Below are positions 9,189-17,420 of a stretch of 64,000 nt of DNA, piece after piece (within the stretch, counting starts at the first letter, position 1; each line of letters opens with the position of its first letter). The DNA lies in NCBI GenBank assembly GCA_030539275.1, contig JAUNSK010000014.1, positions 22,562-86,561 of the forward strand. The letters are read 5' to 3'. The stretch comes from Oscillospiraceae bacterium. Its GTDB lineage: Bacteria; Bacillota; Clostridia; Oscillospirales; Ruminococcaceae. The notes beneath the pieces are model-generated. The model was given only the letters and a program-made list of their open reading frames with translations. It ran no database searches and was not told the origin of the DNA. A program made the position numbers and the translations under genes.

Positions 9189-9608
9189 ATGAGATCAATA
9201 CCTAAAATGCCCCTGAATGAAAAGGAAAGAAATCGCTTTTTCCGTTTCATCATTAAAGTGTTCATCTTTTGCTTATTATGTATGTGCTTTTGTGTTGGAA
9301 AGATTATTTTTTATGAAAAAACAGATGCAATTGTTACAAATGTCAGCAAGCCTTTTGTTACCACAGGAGGAGCATCCGGATCTGAGCTCGTGACTGTTTC
9401 CTATTCTAATAATGGGCGTCAGTACAGCTCAACCATCATTTATGCTGTTTCAAAACACTGCAAAGGAGAAACTGTAAAAATTTACTGCAATCCTGAAAAT
9501 CCTGATTCTATAACAACATTAGAAAAAGTTTTTGAATTTCCAGTAATCGTCCTTATATTTGGAGTCATTCTGTTTGCAGTATATACATTTGGTCTTGAAA
9601 AAATATAA
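9189..9608 (+). CDS. DUF3592-like membrane protein
   Basis: A 139-residue protein with a membrane helix at each end (about residues 20-42 and 114-134) around a soluble beta-rich loop. That loop has the DUF3592 pattern: TDAIVTNVSKP, then LVTVSYSNNGRQYSS, then KGETVKIYCNPENP. Its role is unknown; DUF3592 proteins are common in gut Firmicutes and are often near secreted toxins or immunity genes. The family recurs at 31780 in this window. No close neighbour gene exists on the same strand, so it is probably transcribed alone after the IS element. Confidence 0.75.
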   Translation: MRSIPKMPLNEKERNRFFRFIIKVFIFCLLCMCFCVGKIIFYEKTDAIVTNVSKPFVTTGGASGSELVTVSYSNNGRQYSSTIIYAVSKHCKGETVKIYCNPENPDSITTLEKVFEFPVIVLIFGVILFAVYTFGLEKI

Positions 9609-9866
9609 ATTCACATTCTTTAATAATATCTGATTTGTAACCAATAAGTTTCAGAACATTGATTAAAATTTCAGGAAATGGGAACATACTAATATACTCT
9701 TACGATCAGATATGAAAAGTGTGCACAGGTATATAAATCTGCTTTTTTTTATTTTTTTAAAGAAAATCTAACATATGTTTTAGAAAAATATGTTATAATT
9801 TCTTTTGAATAAAATATTCAATAATACAAATTAAAGTTCTAAACAAATATATGAGTGGGTATTTTT

Positions 9867-10652
9867 ATGAAAAAAGTGTTAATAAGTATGATCTGTAAAC
9901 AGAGTATAGATAAATGTAGAATGGATGTAAAGAACAATGTTGTATCGCATATACATAATAAAGTAAAGAAAACACTCTCTTTGGGATTGGCAGCTATGAT
10001 AATGCTGACAGCAACAGCATGTAGAAGTACTGTTGAAAGCAAACCAGAATCTAAAAAATCAGTGATAGAAGAAAATAAAACACGTGTTACATCAAAAGCA
10101 GAAACCTCATGGTATCCGGGCAAGGATAGTACCTATAATGGTAGACTGCGTTGGGGTTGTCAGAATCAAGAACAGATGGCATATGTAGAGTCAGTAATGG
10201 ATGCTACATTTTATTCTGGTTGGTATGAAGATTGTAAAGCAAAATTAACTGAAGATGATTGGGAATGTTTAGAGTATGAAAAGAAAAACTGGAGTTATAG
10301 TGATGCATACGATCAATTCCTTGTTGATTGTTATGTTGCAAGTAAGCTGCAGGTCAAAAATGACTATGCTGGTGGTGGATATGGAGATCCAGCAGAGGTT
10401 ATATATAGCGCTTATCAGGAACTTGTTGGAAGTACATCAAATTGTGGCAGCAGAGCTCAGTTTCACAGAGCTTTTTTAAATCGAATAGGTTATGAAACAA
10501 GTTTTGTAGAGTCAACATTTTTGCAGCATGCATGGTATTGTGTATATTTATCAGATGGTACGGTTGTAGATATGGATGGAAGTTTTCTTGGAGGTGGAAG
10601 TTTAACTCTTTACAGGGAACCTGATGTAATAGTCTATGACAAAGAGGATTAA
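9867..10652 (+). CDS. transglutaminase-like lipoprotein
   Basis: A 261-residue protein. A long N-terminal region ends in a lipoprotein signal (LGLAAMIMLTATAC), so it should be anchored on the outer face of the membrane; if translation starts at the ATG at 9921 the signal peptide has normal length. The C-terminal 100 residues look like a transglutaminase/cysteine-peptidase fold: Cys in SNCGSRAQFHRAFLNRIG, His in LQHAWYCVYLSDG, Asp in VVDMDGS, in the usual C-H-D order. It may act on peptides or peptidoglycan. The start is uncertain: GTG 9855, ATG 9867 and ATG 9921 are in frame and none has a strong ribosome binding site. Confidence 0.7.
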   Translation: MKKVLISMICKQSIDKCRMDVKNNVVSHIHNKVKKTLSLGLAAMIMLTATACRSTVESKPESKKSVIEENKTRVTSKAETSWYPGKDSTYNGRLRWGCQNQEQMAYVESVMDATFYSGWYEDCKAKLTEDDWECLEYEKKNWSYSDAYDQFLVDCYVASKLQVKNDYAGGGYGDPAEVIYSAYQELVGSTSNCGSRAQFHRAFLNRIGYETSFVESTFLQHAWYCVYLSDGTVVDMDGSFLGGGSLTLYREPDVIVYDKED

Positions 10653-10740
10653 TCCCGAATAAGGATATTTTCAAGTTGTGTAAATGCATTTAACCAGTTT
10701 TACCAAATAAATTAAAATCTGACCCCGGCATATTCAGATA

Positions 10741-10787
10741 AAAAAGGCGAATCAGACCACAATTAAATGTGATCTGGTTCGCTTTTC
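10741..10787 (+). terminator. rho-independent terminator
   Basis: AAAAGGCGAATCAGA pairs with TCTGGTTCGCTTTT around an ATTAAA loop (with small bulges); it is A-rich on the left and T-rich on the right, so it can work in both directions. It ends the transglutaminase-like gene. Confidence 0.75.
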
Positions 10788-10796
10788 AAATATAAC

Positions 10797-10820
10797 CGTG
10801 GAATTGTCAATAAATGTGCA
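10797..10820 (+). repeat. solo copy of an IS end
   Basis: The 23 bases starting TGGAATTGTCAATAAATG and ending GTGCAG are identical to the left end of the IS3-family element (7683), but no transposase follows. The sequences diverge directly after this stretch. It suggests that a related element was once here or that an end was left by deletion. Confidence 0.6.
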
Positions 10821-10906
10821 GCTAAAACAACATCCCAAAATATAAGATTGCCATATTATTAAACCAGTTTTTTCTGAAGTGCAGCATAAAAAATTCTCCT
10901 CGCCTC

Positions 10907-10953
10907 TTGACAGCTAATGATTATTAGCCTATAATATAACTAATGAGTATTAG
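10907..10953 (+). promoter_or_regulatory. promoter with two palindromic operators
   Basis: A consensus promoter, TTGACA (10907-10912) and TATAAT (10930-10935) with a 17-base spacer. The spacer holds the palindrome CTAATGATTATTAG (10914-10927) and a second one, CTAATGAGTATTAG (10940-10953), covers the start region, 26 bases further on. This is the layout of a repressor-controlled promoter (TetR or MarR type). A ribosome binding site (AAGGAGG) follows at 10960-10966 with no proper start after it, so the first gene of the unit, perhaps the repressor, seems deleted. Confidence 0.8.
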
Positions 10954-11033
10954 CCTGGTAAGGAGGAGCTTGTAAAAGCACATTGACAGGTTTGCACAGT
11001 CACTGAATTTACACAGAAAGGAGTGAGATCAAT

Positions 11034-11804
11034 ATGACAGATAAAAAGAAGACAGTCAGGCTGACGGTTGTTTTTATTATAATTACATATGTAATAAGCG
11101 GGGCTGGATATTTTTTGTGGTTTGGTAAAACAAAAGCGGAAGCAGCAGCTTTCATTCCTGTACTTGCGCCTTCTGTTGCTGGTCTTTGTGTTTATAGAAA
11201 AAATATCAGAGCAGATTTTCTTAAAATAAATATTAAAGGAATATTTACCGGTATATGGCTGATAATTCTCTGCTATATACTTGCCGTTAGTATGTTTTTA
11301 ATATCCGGAAAACATTTAATGAAACCGCAGATAAAAGCACCGGATGTAGTTGTGCTGTTTGTTCAATGGATATTTGCAGGATTTTGTGAGGAGTTTGGAT
11401 GGAGAGGTGTTTTGCTGCCACTCCTCAAAAAGATATTTACACTTGAAAGGGCATGTCTGATCAATGGAATAGTGTGGGCACTATGGCATCTGCCTCTGAT
11501 ACTGACTGCAAATATGTCAAAAGGACATTCTATAACAGGTGGTTTTGTTCTCTTTACAATAACAACGATATGTTTAAGCTATATATTTGGTTTGTTAAGT
11601 GAAAGTAAAACAGGCAAAAGCATATGGATATATGTAACGATTCATGCATTGTACAATATTGCCGGAGTAATTCTCATGAGTATGATTACTGTTACAGAGT
11701 ATAAATTTCTGGATGAGAGCGGCTATTTTTTAGTATCATCACTTATTTTAGTTACAGCAGTATTGTATTTTGTTACTTTAAAATGCCGCAGGAATCATGA
11801 CTGA
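11034..11804 (+). CDS. CPBP-family intramembrane metalloprotease
   Basis: A 256-residue membrane protein with about eight hydrophobic segments. The CPBP (Abi/CAAX-type) motifs are clear: FCEEFGWRGVLLPLL (motif 1, paired Glu and Arg), INGIVWALWHLPLIL (motif 2 His), and IYVTIHALYN (motif 3 His). The family cleaves peptides within the membrane; bacterial members are often linked to bacteriocin self-immunity or peptide processing. AAAGGAGTGAG precedes the ATG. It is downstream of a promoter with twin operators, so its expression is likely repressed until induced. Two other CPBP proteins are in this window. Confidence 0.9.
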   Translation: MTDKKKTVRLTVVFIIITYVISGAGYFLWFGKTKAEAAAFIPVLAPSVAGLCVYRKNIRADFLKINIKGIFTGIWLIILCYILAVSMFLISGKHLMKPQIKAPDVVVLFVQWIFAGFCEEFGWRGVLLPLLKKIFTLERACLINGIVWALWHLPLILTANMSKGHSITGGFVLFTITTICLSYIFGLLSESKTGKSIWIYVTIHALYNIAGVILMSMITVTEYKFLDESGYFLVSSLILVTAVLYFVTLKCRRNHD

Positions 11805-11945
11805 GCTTTTTAATAGCTATGGCAATGCATTCGCCATATACCAACCACCAGAAAATGCAGAGATCTTACTTGTGAACAGTTTTGTATGAATAGTTAATGC
11901 AGTGGCTATCTGAAAATCATTATTAATTGAAATGAGGTAATATAT

Positions 11946-12701
11946 ATGTACAAACAGATCCGTTTTTACGAAGAACTTTCAATGAATTCACATGTGGCAT
12001 TACATACTCAGTTTTTTGACGGATGGTTACTCCGAACTGCTGATGGCTATACAAACCGTGCAAATTCTGTAGGAGTATTATATCCTTCAACTCTCGATAT
12101 AACGTCGAAAATTGAATATTGTGAAGATTTCTATTTTAATCAGGATCAGGATTGCGTATTTAAATTAACAGACGGTGACGAAGATCTGGATAAGATGCTT
12201 GAACGAAGAGGATATGTAGTGAAAACTCCAACAGATTGTATGGTAATGGATCTTAAAAAATGCTCCTTTGTTAAACCAGATAGAAAAGGTTTGAAAGTGA
12301 TAATAACGGAAAAACCTGATGAAGAATGGCTGGATGCTTTTTTTATTTATGAAGATCGTCGAGATGAGCGTATTCAAAATACTGCAAAACAGATGTTTGA
12401 TCTGATAAAGAGTCAGGCGTTGTATTGCAGAATTGTTAATAACGAAAAGACAATTGCCTGTGCTTCGGCTGTTGTAGAACGAGGCTATATGTTGCTCTTT
12501 AATGTGATCGTGGATGAACAATGCCGAGGCAGGAAATATGGACAAATGCTGTGCGAAGCTTTGCTGTCAAAAGCAATAGAGGAGGGTGCCCATACAGCTT
12601 ATCTGCAGGTAGTAGAGGAAAATCAGATCGCTATGAATCTATATAAAAAACTTGGATACAAAAAAATATATTCATATTGGTATAGAATTAAGAAAAAGTA
12701 A
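11946..12701 (+). CDS. GNAT-family N-acetyltransferase (two-domain)
   Basis: A 251-residue protein. The C-terminal 125 residues are a canonical GNAT domain: LLFNVIVDEQCRGRKYGQMLCEALL holds the acetyl-CoA-binding (R/Q)xxGxG/A-like loop, and the domain ends with NLYKKLGYKKIYSYWYR. The N-terminal half (FFDGWLLRTADGYTNRANSV) is a divergent second GNAT-like domain seen in many Firmicutes. The substrate is unknown. AATGAGGTAA upstream provides a modest ribosome binding site. Confidence 0.88.
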   Translation: MYKQIRFYEELSMNSHVALHTQFFDGWLLRTADGYTNRANSVGVLYPSTLDITSKIEYCEDFYFNQDQDCVFKLTDGDEDLDKMLERRGYVVKTPTDCMVMDLKKCSFVKPDRKGLKVIITEKPDEEWLDAFFIYEDRRDERIQNTAKQMFDLIKSQALYCRIVNNEKTIACASAVVERGYMLLFNVIVDEQCRGRKYGQMLCEALLSKAIEEGAHTAYLQVVEENQIAMNLYKKLGYKKIYSYWYRIKKK

Positions 12702-12855
12702 AGTTTTAAAATAAAAACATGCTGGAACCGGACTTCGAAACGCCGCAAACAGCAAACCATAGGATTTACTGAAAAATAGTGGCACATGAACTAAAAAAAA
12801 TGATATAATTATTTTATTATTAATACAATAGAAAATAAACAGAGAAGGAGGATTT

Positions 12856-13950
12856 ATGAAGATTACAGAAGTTCGGATAGGCACGATATCTGTGCCACTG
12901 CGAGTACCTTTTAAAACTGCACTGCGAACGGTAAGCAGTGTGGAAGATGTTATTGTAGAGATACACACTGACACAGGTGAAGTTGGCTATGGAGAAGCAC
13001 CACCGACAGGAGTTATAACAGGAGACACAACGGGGTCAATTATCGGTGCAATCAAGGATCACATTTCCAGGAATATCATCGGGCGTGATGTAGATGATTT
13101 TGAAGACGTAATACAGCTTGTGCAAAAGAGTATTGTAAAGAATACAAGTGCCAAGGCAGCCGTAGATATGGCTTTATGGGACTTGTATGGAAAGCTGTAT
13201 TTGATACCTGTGTATAAATTATTGGGTGGTGCGAGAAAACAGATTATCACCGATATTACCATCAGTGTCAATGAGCCGGATGAGATGGCCAGAGATGCGA
13301 TGGATGCAATCAGAAGAGGTTTTGATTGTCTGAAGGTAAAAGTGGGCGATGACCCATCAAATGATGTTGCCAGATTAAAAGCAGTACGTGATGCCGTAGG
13401 AACGGATGTCTGTATTCGTATCGATGCTAATCAGGCATGGACGCCGAAGGAAGCTGTACGCATTCTGAATCAGATGCAGGAGAAGGATCTGATGATTGAG
13501 TTTGTGGAGCAGCCTGTTAAAGCACATGATTTAGACGGAATGAAGTATGTGACACAGCGCAGCTATGTTCCGGTGCTTGCAGATGAAAGTGTGTTCTCAC
13601 CAGAGGACGCTTTGAAGATTATGCAGATGCGTGCAGCAGATCTGGTGAATATTAAACTGATGAAGTGCGGCGGTTTATACAATGCATTAAAGATTGTATC
13701 TGCTGCAGAGATTTACGGTGTAGAATGTATGATCGGATGCATGCTTGAAGCGAAAATCTCTGTAAATGCCGCAGTAGAACTTGCTTGCGCAAAGAAGATT
13801 ATTACCAAAGTTGATCTGGACGGACCAGTATTATGTAGTGAAGATCCGATCATTGGCGGAGCTTTATTTGAGGAGAAGGTCATTACTGTTTCAGATGAAC
13901 CTGGTCTTGGAATTAAGGGGATCGAAGAAGGACGTTTGATTTATCTGTAG
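12856..13950 (+). CDS. dipeptide epimerase (enolase superfamily, L-Ala-D/L-Glu type)
   Basis: A 364-residue member of the muconate-lactonising subgroup. After the capping domain (residues 1-125) comes the barrel with the catalytic lysine pair CLKVKVG, then metal ligands in RIDANQAW (Asp), FVEQPV (Glu) and LADES (Asp), then the second catalytic lysine in VNIKLMKCGG. This set matches L-Ala-D/L-Glu epimerases, which recycle murein peptides in the cytoplasm. AAGGAGG precedes the ATG. It stands alone, with codon use (many CTG, CGC, GCG) richer in GC than its neighbours, so recent transfer is possible. Confidence 0.88.
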   Translation: MKITEVRIGTISVPLRVPFKTALRTVSSVEDVIVEIHTDTGEVGYGEAPPTGVITGDTTGSIIGAIKDHISRNIIGRDVDDFEDVIQLVQKSIVKNTSAKAAVDMALWDLYGKLYLIPVYKLLGGARKQIITDITISVNEPDEMARDAMDAIRRGFDCLKVKVGDDPSNDVARLKAVRDAVGTDVCIRIDANQAWTPKEAVRILNQMQEKDLMIEFVEQPVKAHDLDGMKYVTQRSYVPVLADESVFSPEDALKIMQMRAADLVNIKLMKCGGLYNALKIVSAAEIYGVECMIGCMLEAKISVNAAVELACAKKIITKVDLDGPVLCSEDPIIGGALFEEKVITVSDEPGLGIKGIEEGRLIYL

Positions 13951-13981
13951 GAAAAAACATGTGAAGACGGTTATTCTTTTG

Positions 13982-14033
13982 CCCCACAAAAAAGCATATA
14001 TCACAATCGTCGTAAAACCGGAGTTTGGTGAAA
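13982..14033 (+). repeat. dispersed repeat, copy 2 (partner at 3377-3429)
   Basis: This degraded copy of the segment inside the 3319-3660 reading frame keeps CCCACAAAAAAGCA and GGAGTTTGGTGAA at its ends. It has no reading frame of its own. Confidence 0.6.
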
Positions 14034-14145
14034 GCGAAGGGAAGTATTCTTAGGATAAGGAAAATCTTCATCGCTCCGGTGAAAAACTAAATTATTATGA
14101 TGCAAAGGTCAATTAAGATTTGTATGGTAACGATCAATTCCGTCC

Positions 14146-14174
14146 TTTACATATTTAGAATAAAGTGGTATAAT
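14146..14174 (+). promoter_or_regulatory. sigma-A promoter, repeat-family copy B
   Basis: TTTACA (14146-14151), 17-base spacer, TATAAT (14169-14174). The 70 bases upstream resemble those of copies E and F (a decayed frame with YYDAKV... and LYGNDQ). Confidence 0.75.
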
Positions 14175-14258
14175 CAAGATGACGATTAGAGGCTATCTGC
14201 TCGATTAATCGAAATTCAGCGAGGAGCGTTAGTATGAGAACGAATACGAAGCAGAAAA

Positions 14259-14455
14259 TATAAAAACACAGGGCCACTTAATGTTTTTAGTCTTGTTTCA
14301 GGGGTAGAAAAAGATGACGCAAAGGCATTTTATATTTTTTTGAATTGTCAGATGAGTATCTCATTAGTTTAGGGTATGCTCCTGTCCCTGTATGGGATGA
14401 TGAAAGAGATAATGGAAGAAGTTATTTTACAGGAGAAAAGTTTTTGAAAGATTAA
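14259..14455 (+). pseudogene. frameshifted small gene remnant
   Basis: Two frames join into one coding-like product: PLNVFSLVSGVEKDDAKAFY up to about 14345, then, after a frame change, SDEYLISLGYAPVPVWDDE through GEKFLKD and a stop at 14453. The family is not recognised. An orphan ribosome binding site and ATG at about 14225-14236 lead quickly to a stop. It is a decayed gene behind promoter copy B. Confidence 0.55.
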
Positions 14456-14523
14456 ACTGTTGCAGATTCCTGTTTGTCGGGAAAGTATACATAAAAAAAT
14501 CGTAAATAATCGGAGGGAATTAA

Positions 14524-14985
14524 ATGAAGTATTCGGGATTATGTATTGCAGTAAAAGATGTAAATCTCTCGAAAGAATTTTATCAGGAGATATTTGGATT
14601 AGAAGTGTTTCAGGATTATGGAATTCATGTTTCTTTTGGAGAATTCGCTATACAGCAGGATTTTGACTGGCTGGTTGGTGTTCCGAAAGAAAATGTAATA
14701 GAAAAACCAAATAATATGGAACTATATTTTGAGGAAGATGACTTTGATGAATTTATCAAAAAGTTAAAATCACGAGACGATATTCAATATCTTGGAGATG
14801 TAAAAGAAGCTGGTTGGGGACAGCGTTCAATCCGATTTTATGATTTAGATGGCCATATAATTGAAGTAGGAGAAACACTCAGGATGGTTATAAAAAGATT
14901 TCTTGATTCTGGTATGTCAATAGAAGAAACTTCAAAACGTATGGACGTGTCTGTATCAGATTTAGAAAAACTTCTAAAGAATTAA
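14524..14985 (+). CDS. VOC (glyoxalase/bleomycin-resistance) family protein
   Basis: A 153-residue protein. Residues 1-120 form the paired beta-alpha-beta-beta-beta modules of the VOC superfamily: YSGLCIAVKDVNLSKEFYQEIFGLEVFQDYG, then the second module with FYDLDGHIIEVGE, whose Glu is the usual metal ligand. The C-terminal 33 residues form a small helix-turn-helix-like tail (SIEETSKRMDVSVSDLEKLL), an unusual extension. GGAGGG lies before the ATG. Possible roles are metal-dependent detoxification or binding of a small molecule; the substrate is not visible. Confidence 0.85.
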   Translation: MKYSGLCIAVKDVNLSKEFYQEIFGLEVFQDYGIHVSFGEFAIQQDFDWLVGVPKENVIEKPNNMELYFEEDDFDEFIKKLKSRDDIQYLGDVKEAGWGQRSIRFYDLDGHIIEVGETLRMVIKRFLDSGMSIEETSKRMDVSVSDLEKLLKN

Positions 14986-15176
14986 CAATCCCGGTTGCAA
15001 TCAAGCTGCTATGTGCAACATCAGAAAAATATGTTCAGGATACCGTTACGGCTGAAATCAGTTGTGGCGGTTGTTCTTTTACCGCAAGAGGAAAAAAAGC
15101 GTTTCTGAAGGCTGGAAAACGGGTGAGCAAAAAATAGAACCTTATCAGAAGTGCAGGGACGGGACAAGTCTCGTCG

Positions 15177-15205
15177 TTTACAGATCCATAGTGAAATGGT
15201 ATAAT
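15177..15205 (+). promoter_or_regulatory. sigma-A promoter, repeat-family copy C
   Basis: TTTACA (15177-15182), 17-base spacer, TATAAT (15200-15205). It is 44 bases before the start of the hypothetical gene at 15250. Confidence 0.75.
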
Positions 15206-15249
15206 AAACCGGGCTATAAATCAGAATTTGTGCAGGTGAATAATCGAAT

Positions 15250-16083
15250 ATGAAAACAGAACTGTTAAATGAATTGATATGCTTTTTAGATGATATTTCC
15301 CAGTGTAAAGTCACGTTACAGGGAACAAAAGTTGTTTCAGAGTATAAGACTGTTGAAAATAGAAATGCTGCTCACATGGATCATGTTTTTTCAGAACTAG
15401 GATTTGAATACATAAAAGTCAGAAAATATACTGAAGAAAACGAGCATCATTATTATACTGTTGGTTTTGAAAATGGAGAGGCAGGAAATGTATACGTTGA
15501 TTTCAGTAATCGTTTTGACAGATTTAAAAGCATTAAAAGTATGGTTTGTCGAAGAATTCCAATGTTTTCAGAGAAAGAAATCAGTGCCTGTCTGTTAATA
15601 ATAATGCTCATTTTAGACGAACTACAATCATTTACTGTTAATTCAGATTACTTTTTTCAAATTACAGAAGAACAAAAAGAAAAATTCTCAGGATCTGATA
15701 ATATATATCAGTTTAATAGTATATTTGTACCATATATTATTAATAACGTACATTCTCATAAATCCGGAGAACGATTTGATGATGAAGAATTCTTTTCTGA
15801 TTTATTTGAATACCTATTTAAGGTATATTATATTGAAGAGTCTCCGCTTGAATTTATAGGATTCGGAGAATGCCAAAAAGGGCCAAAAACCGTTTATGGC
15901 TTGAAACTGAGAAATAAAGACTATATGTTATCTGATTTTATTGATCTGTTCTGCAGCCATGAACTGCTGAATCTGCTTTATAAGAAAGAATTTGTAAGCA
16001 GAGAATGTTTAGCAGAATGTATTAGTTTTTCAAAAATAATTATATCTGAACTTGAAACTAAAGTCAGCGAAACCAATCATTAA
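15250..16083 (+). CDS. hypothetical protein
   Basis: A 277-residue soluble, acidic protein with no signal peptide or clear membrane helix (one mildly hydrophobic segment near residues 113-125). I do not recognise a domain. The N-terminal 90 residues alternate strands and helices (KVTLQGTKVVSEYK, YYTVGFENGEAGNVYVDF); the rest is helical. AGGTG upstream is a weak ribosome binding site. It stands alone behind a dispersed-family promoter. The base composition is very AT-rich, unlike the epimerase nearby. Confidence 0.7.
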   Translation: MKTELLNELICFLDDISQCKVTLQGTKVVSEYKTVENRNAAHMDHVFSELGFEYIKVRKYTEENEHHYYTVGFENGEAGNVYVDFSNRFDRFKSIKSMVCRRIPMFSEKEISACLLIIMLILDELQSFTVNSDYFFQITEEQKEKFSGSDNIYQFNSIFVPYIINNVHSHKSGERFDDEEFFSDLFEYLFKVYYIEESPLEFIGFGECQKGPKTVYGLKLRNKDYMLSDFIDLFCSHELLNLLYKKEFVSRECLAECISFSKIIISELETKVSETNH

Positions 16084-16151
16084 TTTTTTTTATCAGGAAG
16101 TTGTATAGAGATACTAATCACTATTTGTATGGGACGCATAAAGTTATGTTC

Positions 16152-16180
16152 TTTACACATTTAGAATTAAATGGTATAAT
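16152..16180 (+). promoter_or_regulatory. sigma-A promoter, repeat-family copy D, with no gene behind it
   Basis: TTTACA (16152-16157), 17-base spacer, TATAAT (16175-16180). Downstream there is only a 23-codon frame (16197-16268, MKSCAGDNMGVKRGETLPGW...), so this promoter has lost its gene. Confidence 0.7.
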
Positions 16181-16293
16181 AAGATACAACTATAAATGAA
16201 AAGTTGCGCAGGTGACAATATGGGGGTTAAAAGAGGAGAGACATTACCTGGTTGGTTACATATTTAACTAAGGAGGATTAAACCGTTTTTCAC

Positions 16294-16863
16294 TCAATAA
16301 TGATCCATAAACTTTTTTGTCTCAACCATCACTTCACGCAGAATCTCAATGTTCCTGTCAACGTCGCCACTTTCAAGAGAATGATTGCACTCAGGATAAG
16401 AAAATAGCGGAATATCCCTCTCTTTAGCCATATTTTTAACTGCATCAACATCTGACCATGGATCTTCATCACCTATAAATGCGACTATCTTCCTGTTTTC
16501 TAATGTTGCAGATGAAAACGTGGCTTCTACAGGGGTATACCATATTTGTCCGGCATCTGATCCATGTTCTGATGCGTACCTTGATGATACCACCGTTCCT
16601 AAACTCTTTGCTATAAAAAGAATTTTATCATATTTATTTAGATCTGTAGAGCACAGCTGTTCTTTTACCTGCTCGTATGCAATATCAGCAGATATTCTCA
16701 TCATTTCAGCATTGCCCCTGATCTTCTGTGGCATGTCATGATATTGAATATTGAAAATATCATATCCTTTATTCAATGCAAGTTTCGCTGCGTAATACAG
16801 AAGCGGTTTGTCCGTGTTATATCCAATACCAGGGAATACTACTGCAAGATATTTTGATAACAT
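16294..16863 (-). CDS. alpha/beta hydrolase
   Basis: A 189-residue small hydrolase. The nucleophile elbow is AKSLGT (Ser in SxG context, at about residue 87), the acid is likely in FIGDEDPWSDVD, and the catalytic His is in PECNHSLE. The N-terminal VVFPGIGYNTDKPLLYY forms the oxyanion strand. It looks cytoplasmic, and the substrate is unknown. A clear ribosome binding site (TGGAGGT) lies before the ATG on this strand. It is transcribed leftward, against its neighbours, from its own promoter at 16925-16953. Confidence 0.85.
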   Translation of the reverse strand: MLSKYLAVVFPGIGYNTDKPLLYYAAKLALNKGYDIFNIQYHDMPQKIRGNAEMMRISADIAYEQVKEQLCSTDLNKYDKILFIAKSLGTVVSSRYASEHGSDAGQIWYTPVEATFSSATLENRKIVAFIGDEDPWSDVDAVKNMAKERDIPLFSYPECNHSLESGDVDRNIEILREVMVETKKFMDHY

Positions 16864-16924
16864 TGTATACCTCCATTGTACCTGTGAATTATTTTTAATA
16901 AATCTGTTTTGCGTAGTTATCCAT

Positions 16925-16953
16925 ATTATACTACACGCCGTAAAATATGTAAA
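16925..16953 (-). promoter_or_regulatory. sigma-A promoter, minus-strand repeat-family copy
   Basis: On the minus strand, TTTACA (16953-16948), 17-base spacer, TATAAT (16930-16925), preceded by TTC as in copy D. It drives the alpha/beta hydrolase gene about 62 bases downstream. Confidence 0.7.
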
Positions 16954-17157
16954 GAACTCAGTTTAGTCTGTTTTATAGAGATTGTTTGGGTCAAACTTTT
17001 ATTAAACATATCTTACTTCTCTGAAAGAAAACAACAATATATTCGGAATACTAAAGCTTAATTGAAAACGGTAATCTGCAATGCTTACGTGACAATCGTG
17101 AACTACTATGCTGCAAAGGTGATTAACAATTTGTACGGGACGGACCAGGCTTTGTCC

Positions 17158-17186
17158 TTTACAGATCTTTAGTCAGGTGATATAAT
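17158..17186 (+). promoter_or_regulatory. sigma-A promoter, repeat-family copy E
   Basis: TTTACA (17158-17163), 17-base spacer, TATAAT (17181-17186). It is 235 bases before the flavodoxin-like gene, and its upstream flank is the best preserved of the family. Confidence 0.75.
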
Positions 17187-17420
17187 GAACTCAATAATAA
17201 ATTAATGATGGCAAAAAAATCTGAGTTAATATTCTGATAAGCAAAACTGAGTGAATTCAGAATGGTGAAACAACAATGAATACGCAGGAAATCTGATTCA
17301 CACGCTTATCGTAAATAATAGCTTATCGGACACAGTGAAAACATCAGGTAGTATCGTAAAATAATTTGTGATACATTAAATTAAATAGATCAGATAAATT
17401 ACAGTTTATGGAGGTTTAAC

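Larger units (their letters stand above)
10653..11033. other. intergenic stretch with terminator, IS end, operator promoter and regulator remnant
   Basis: It holds the terminator at 10741, the solo IS end at 10797 and the operator promoter at 10907. Between 10960 and 11033 an orphan ribosome binding site is followed by a piece reading DRFAQSLNLHRKE and a stop, which looks like the end of an internally deleted regulator gene. Confidence 0.55.
13951..14523. other. non-coding stretch with a repeat, a promoter and a pseudogene
   Basis: It contains the degraded repeat at 13982, a dispersed-family promoter at 14146 with its flanking repeat from about 14075, and the pseudogene at 14259. No intact gene was found. 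Confidence 0.6.
16864..17420. other. non-coding stretch with two promoters and a decayed frame
   Basis: It holds the minus-strand promoter at 16925-16953 and plus-strand promoter copy E at 17158. Directly upstream of copy E, bases 17095-17169 read as a coding-like frame, NYYAAKVINNLYGTDQAL, ending SFTDL and a stop, with no start. Nothing else was recognised from 17190 to 17400. Confidence 0.55.

Noticed and set aside
15062..15253. 63-codon open frame upstream of the 15250 gene
   Set aside because: It runs across a dispersed-family promoter and has no ribosome binding site, so it is a chance frame.
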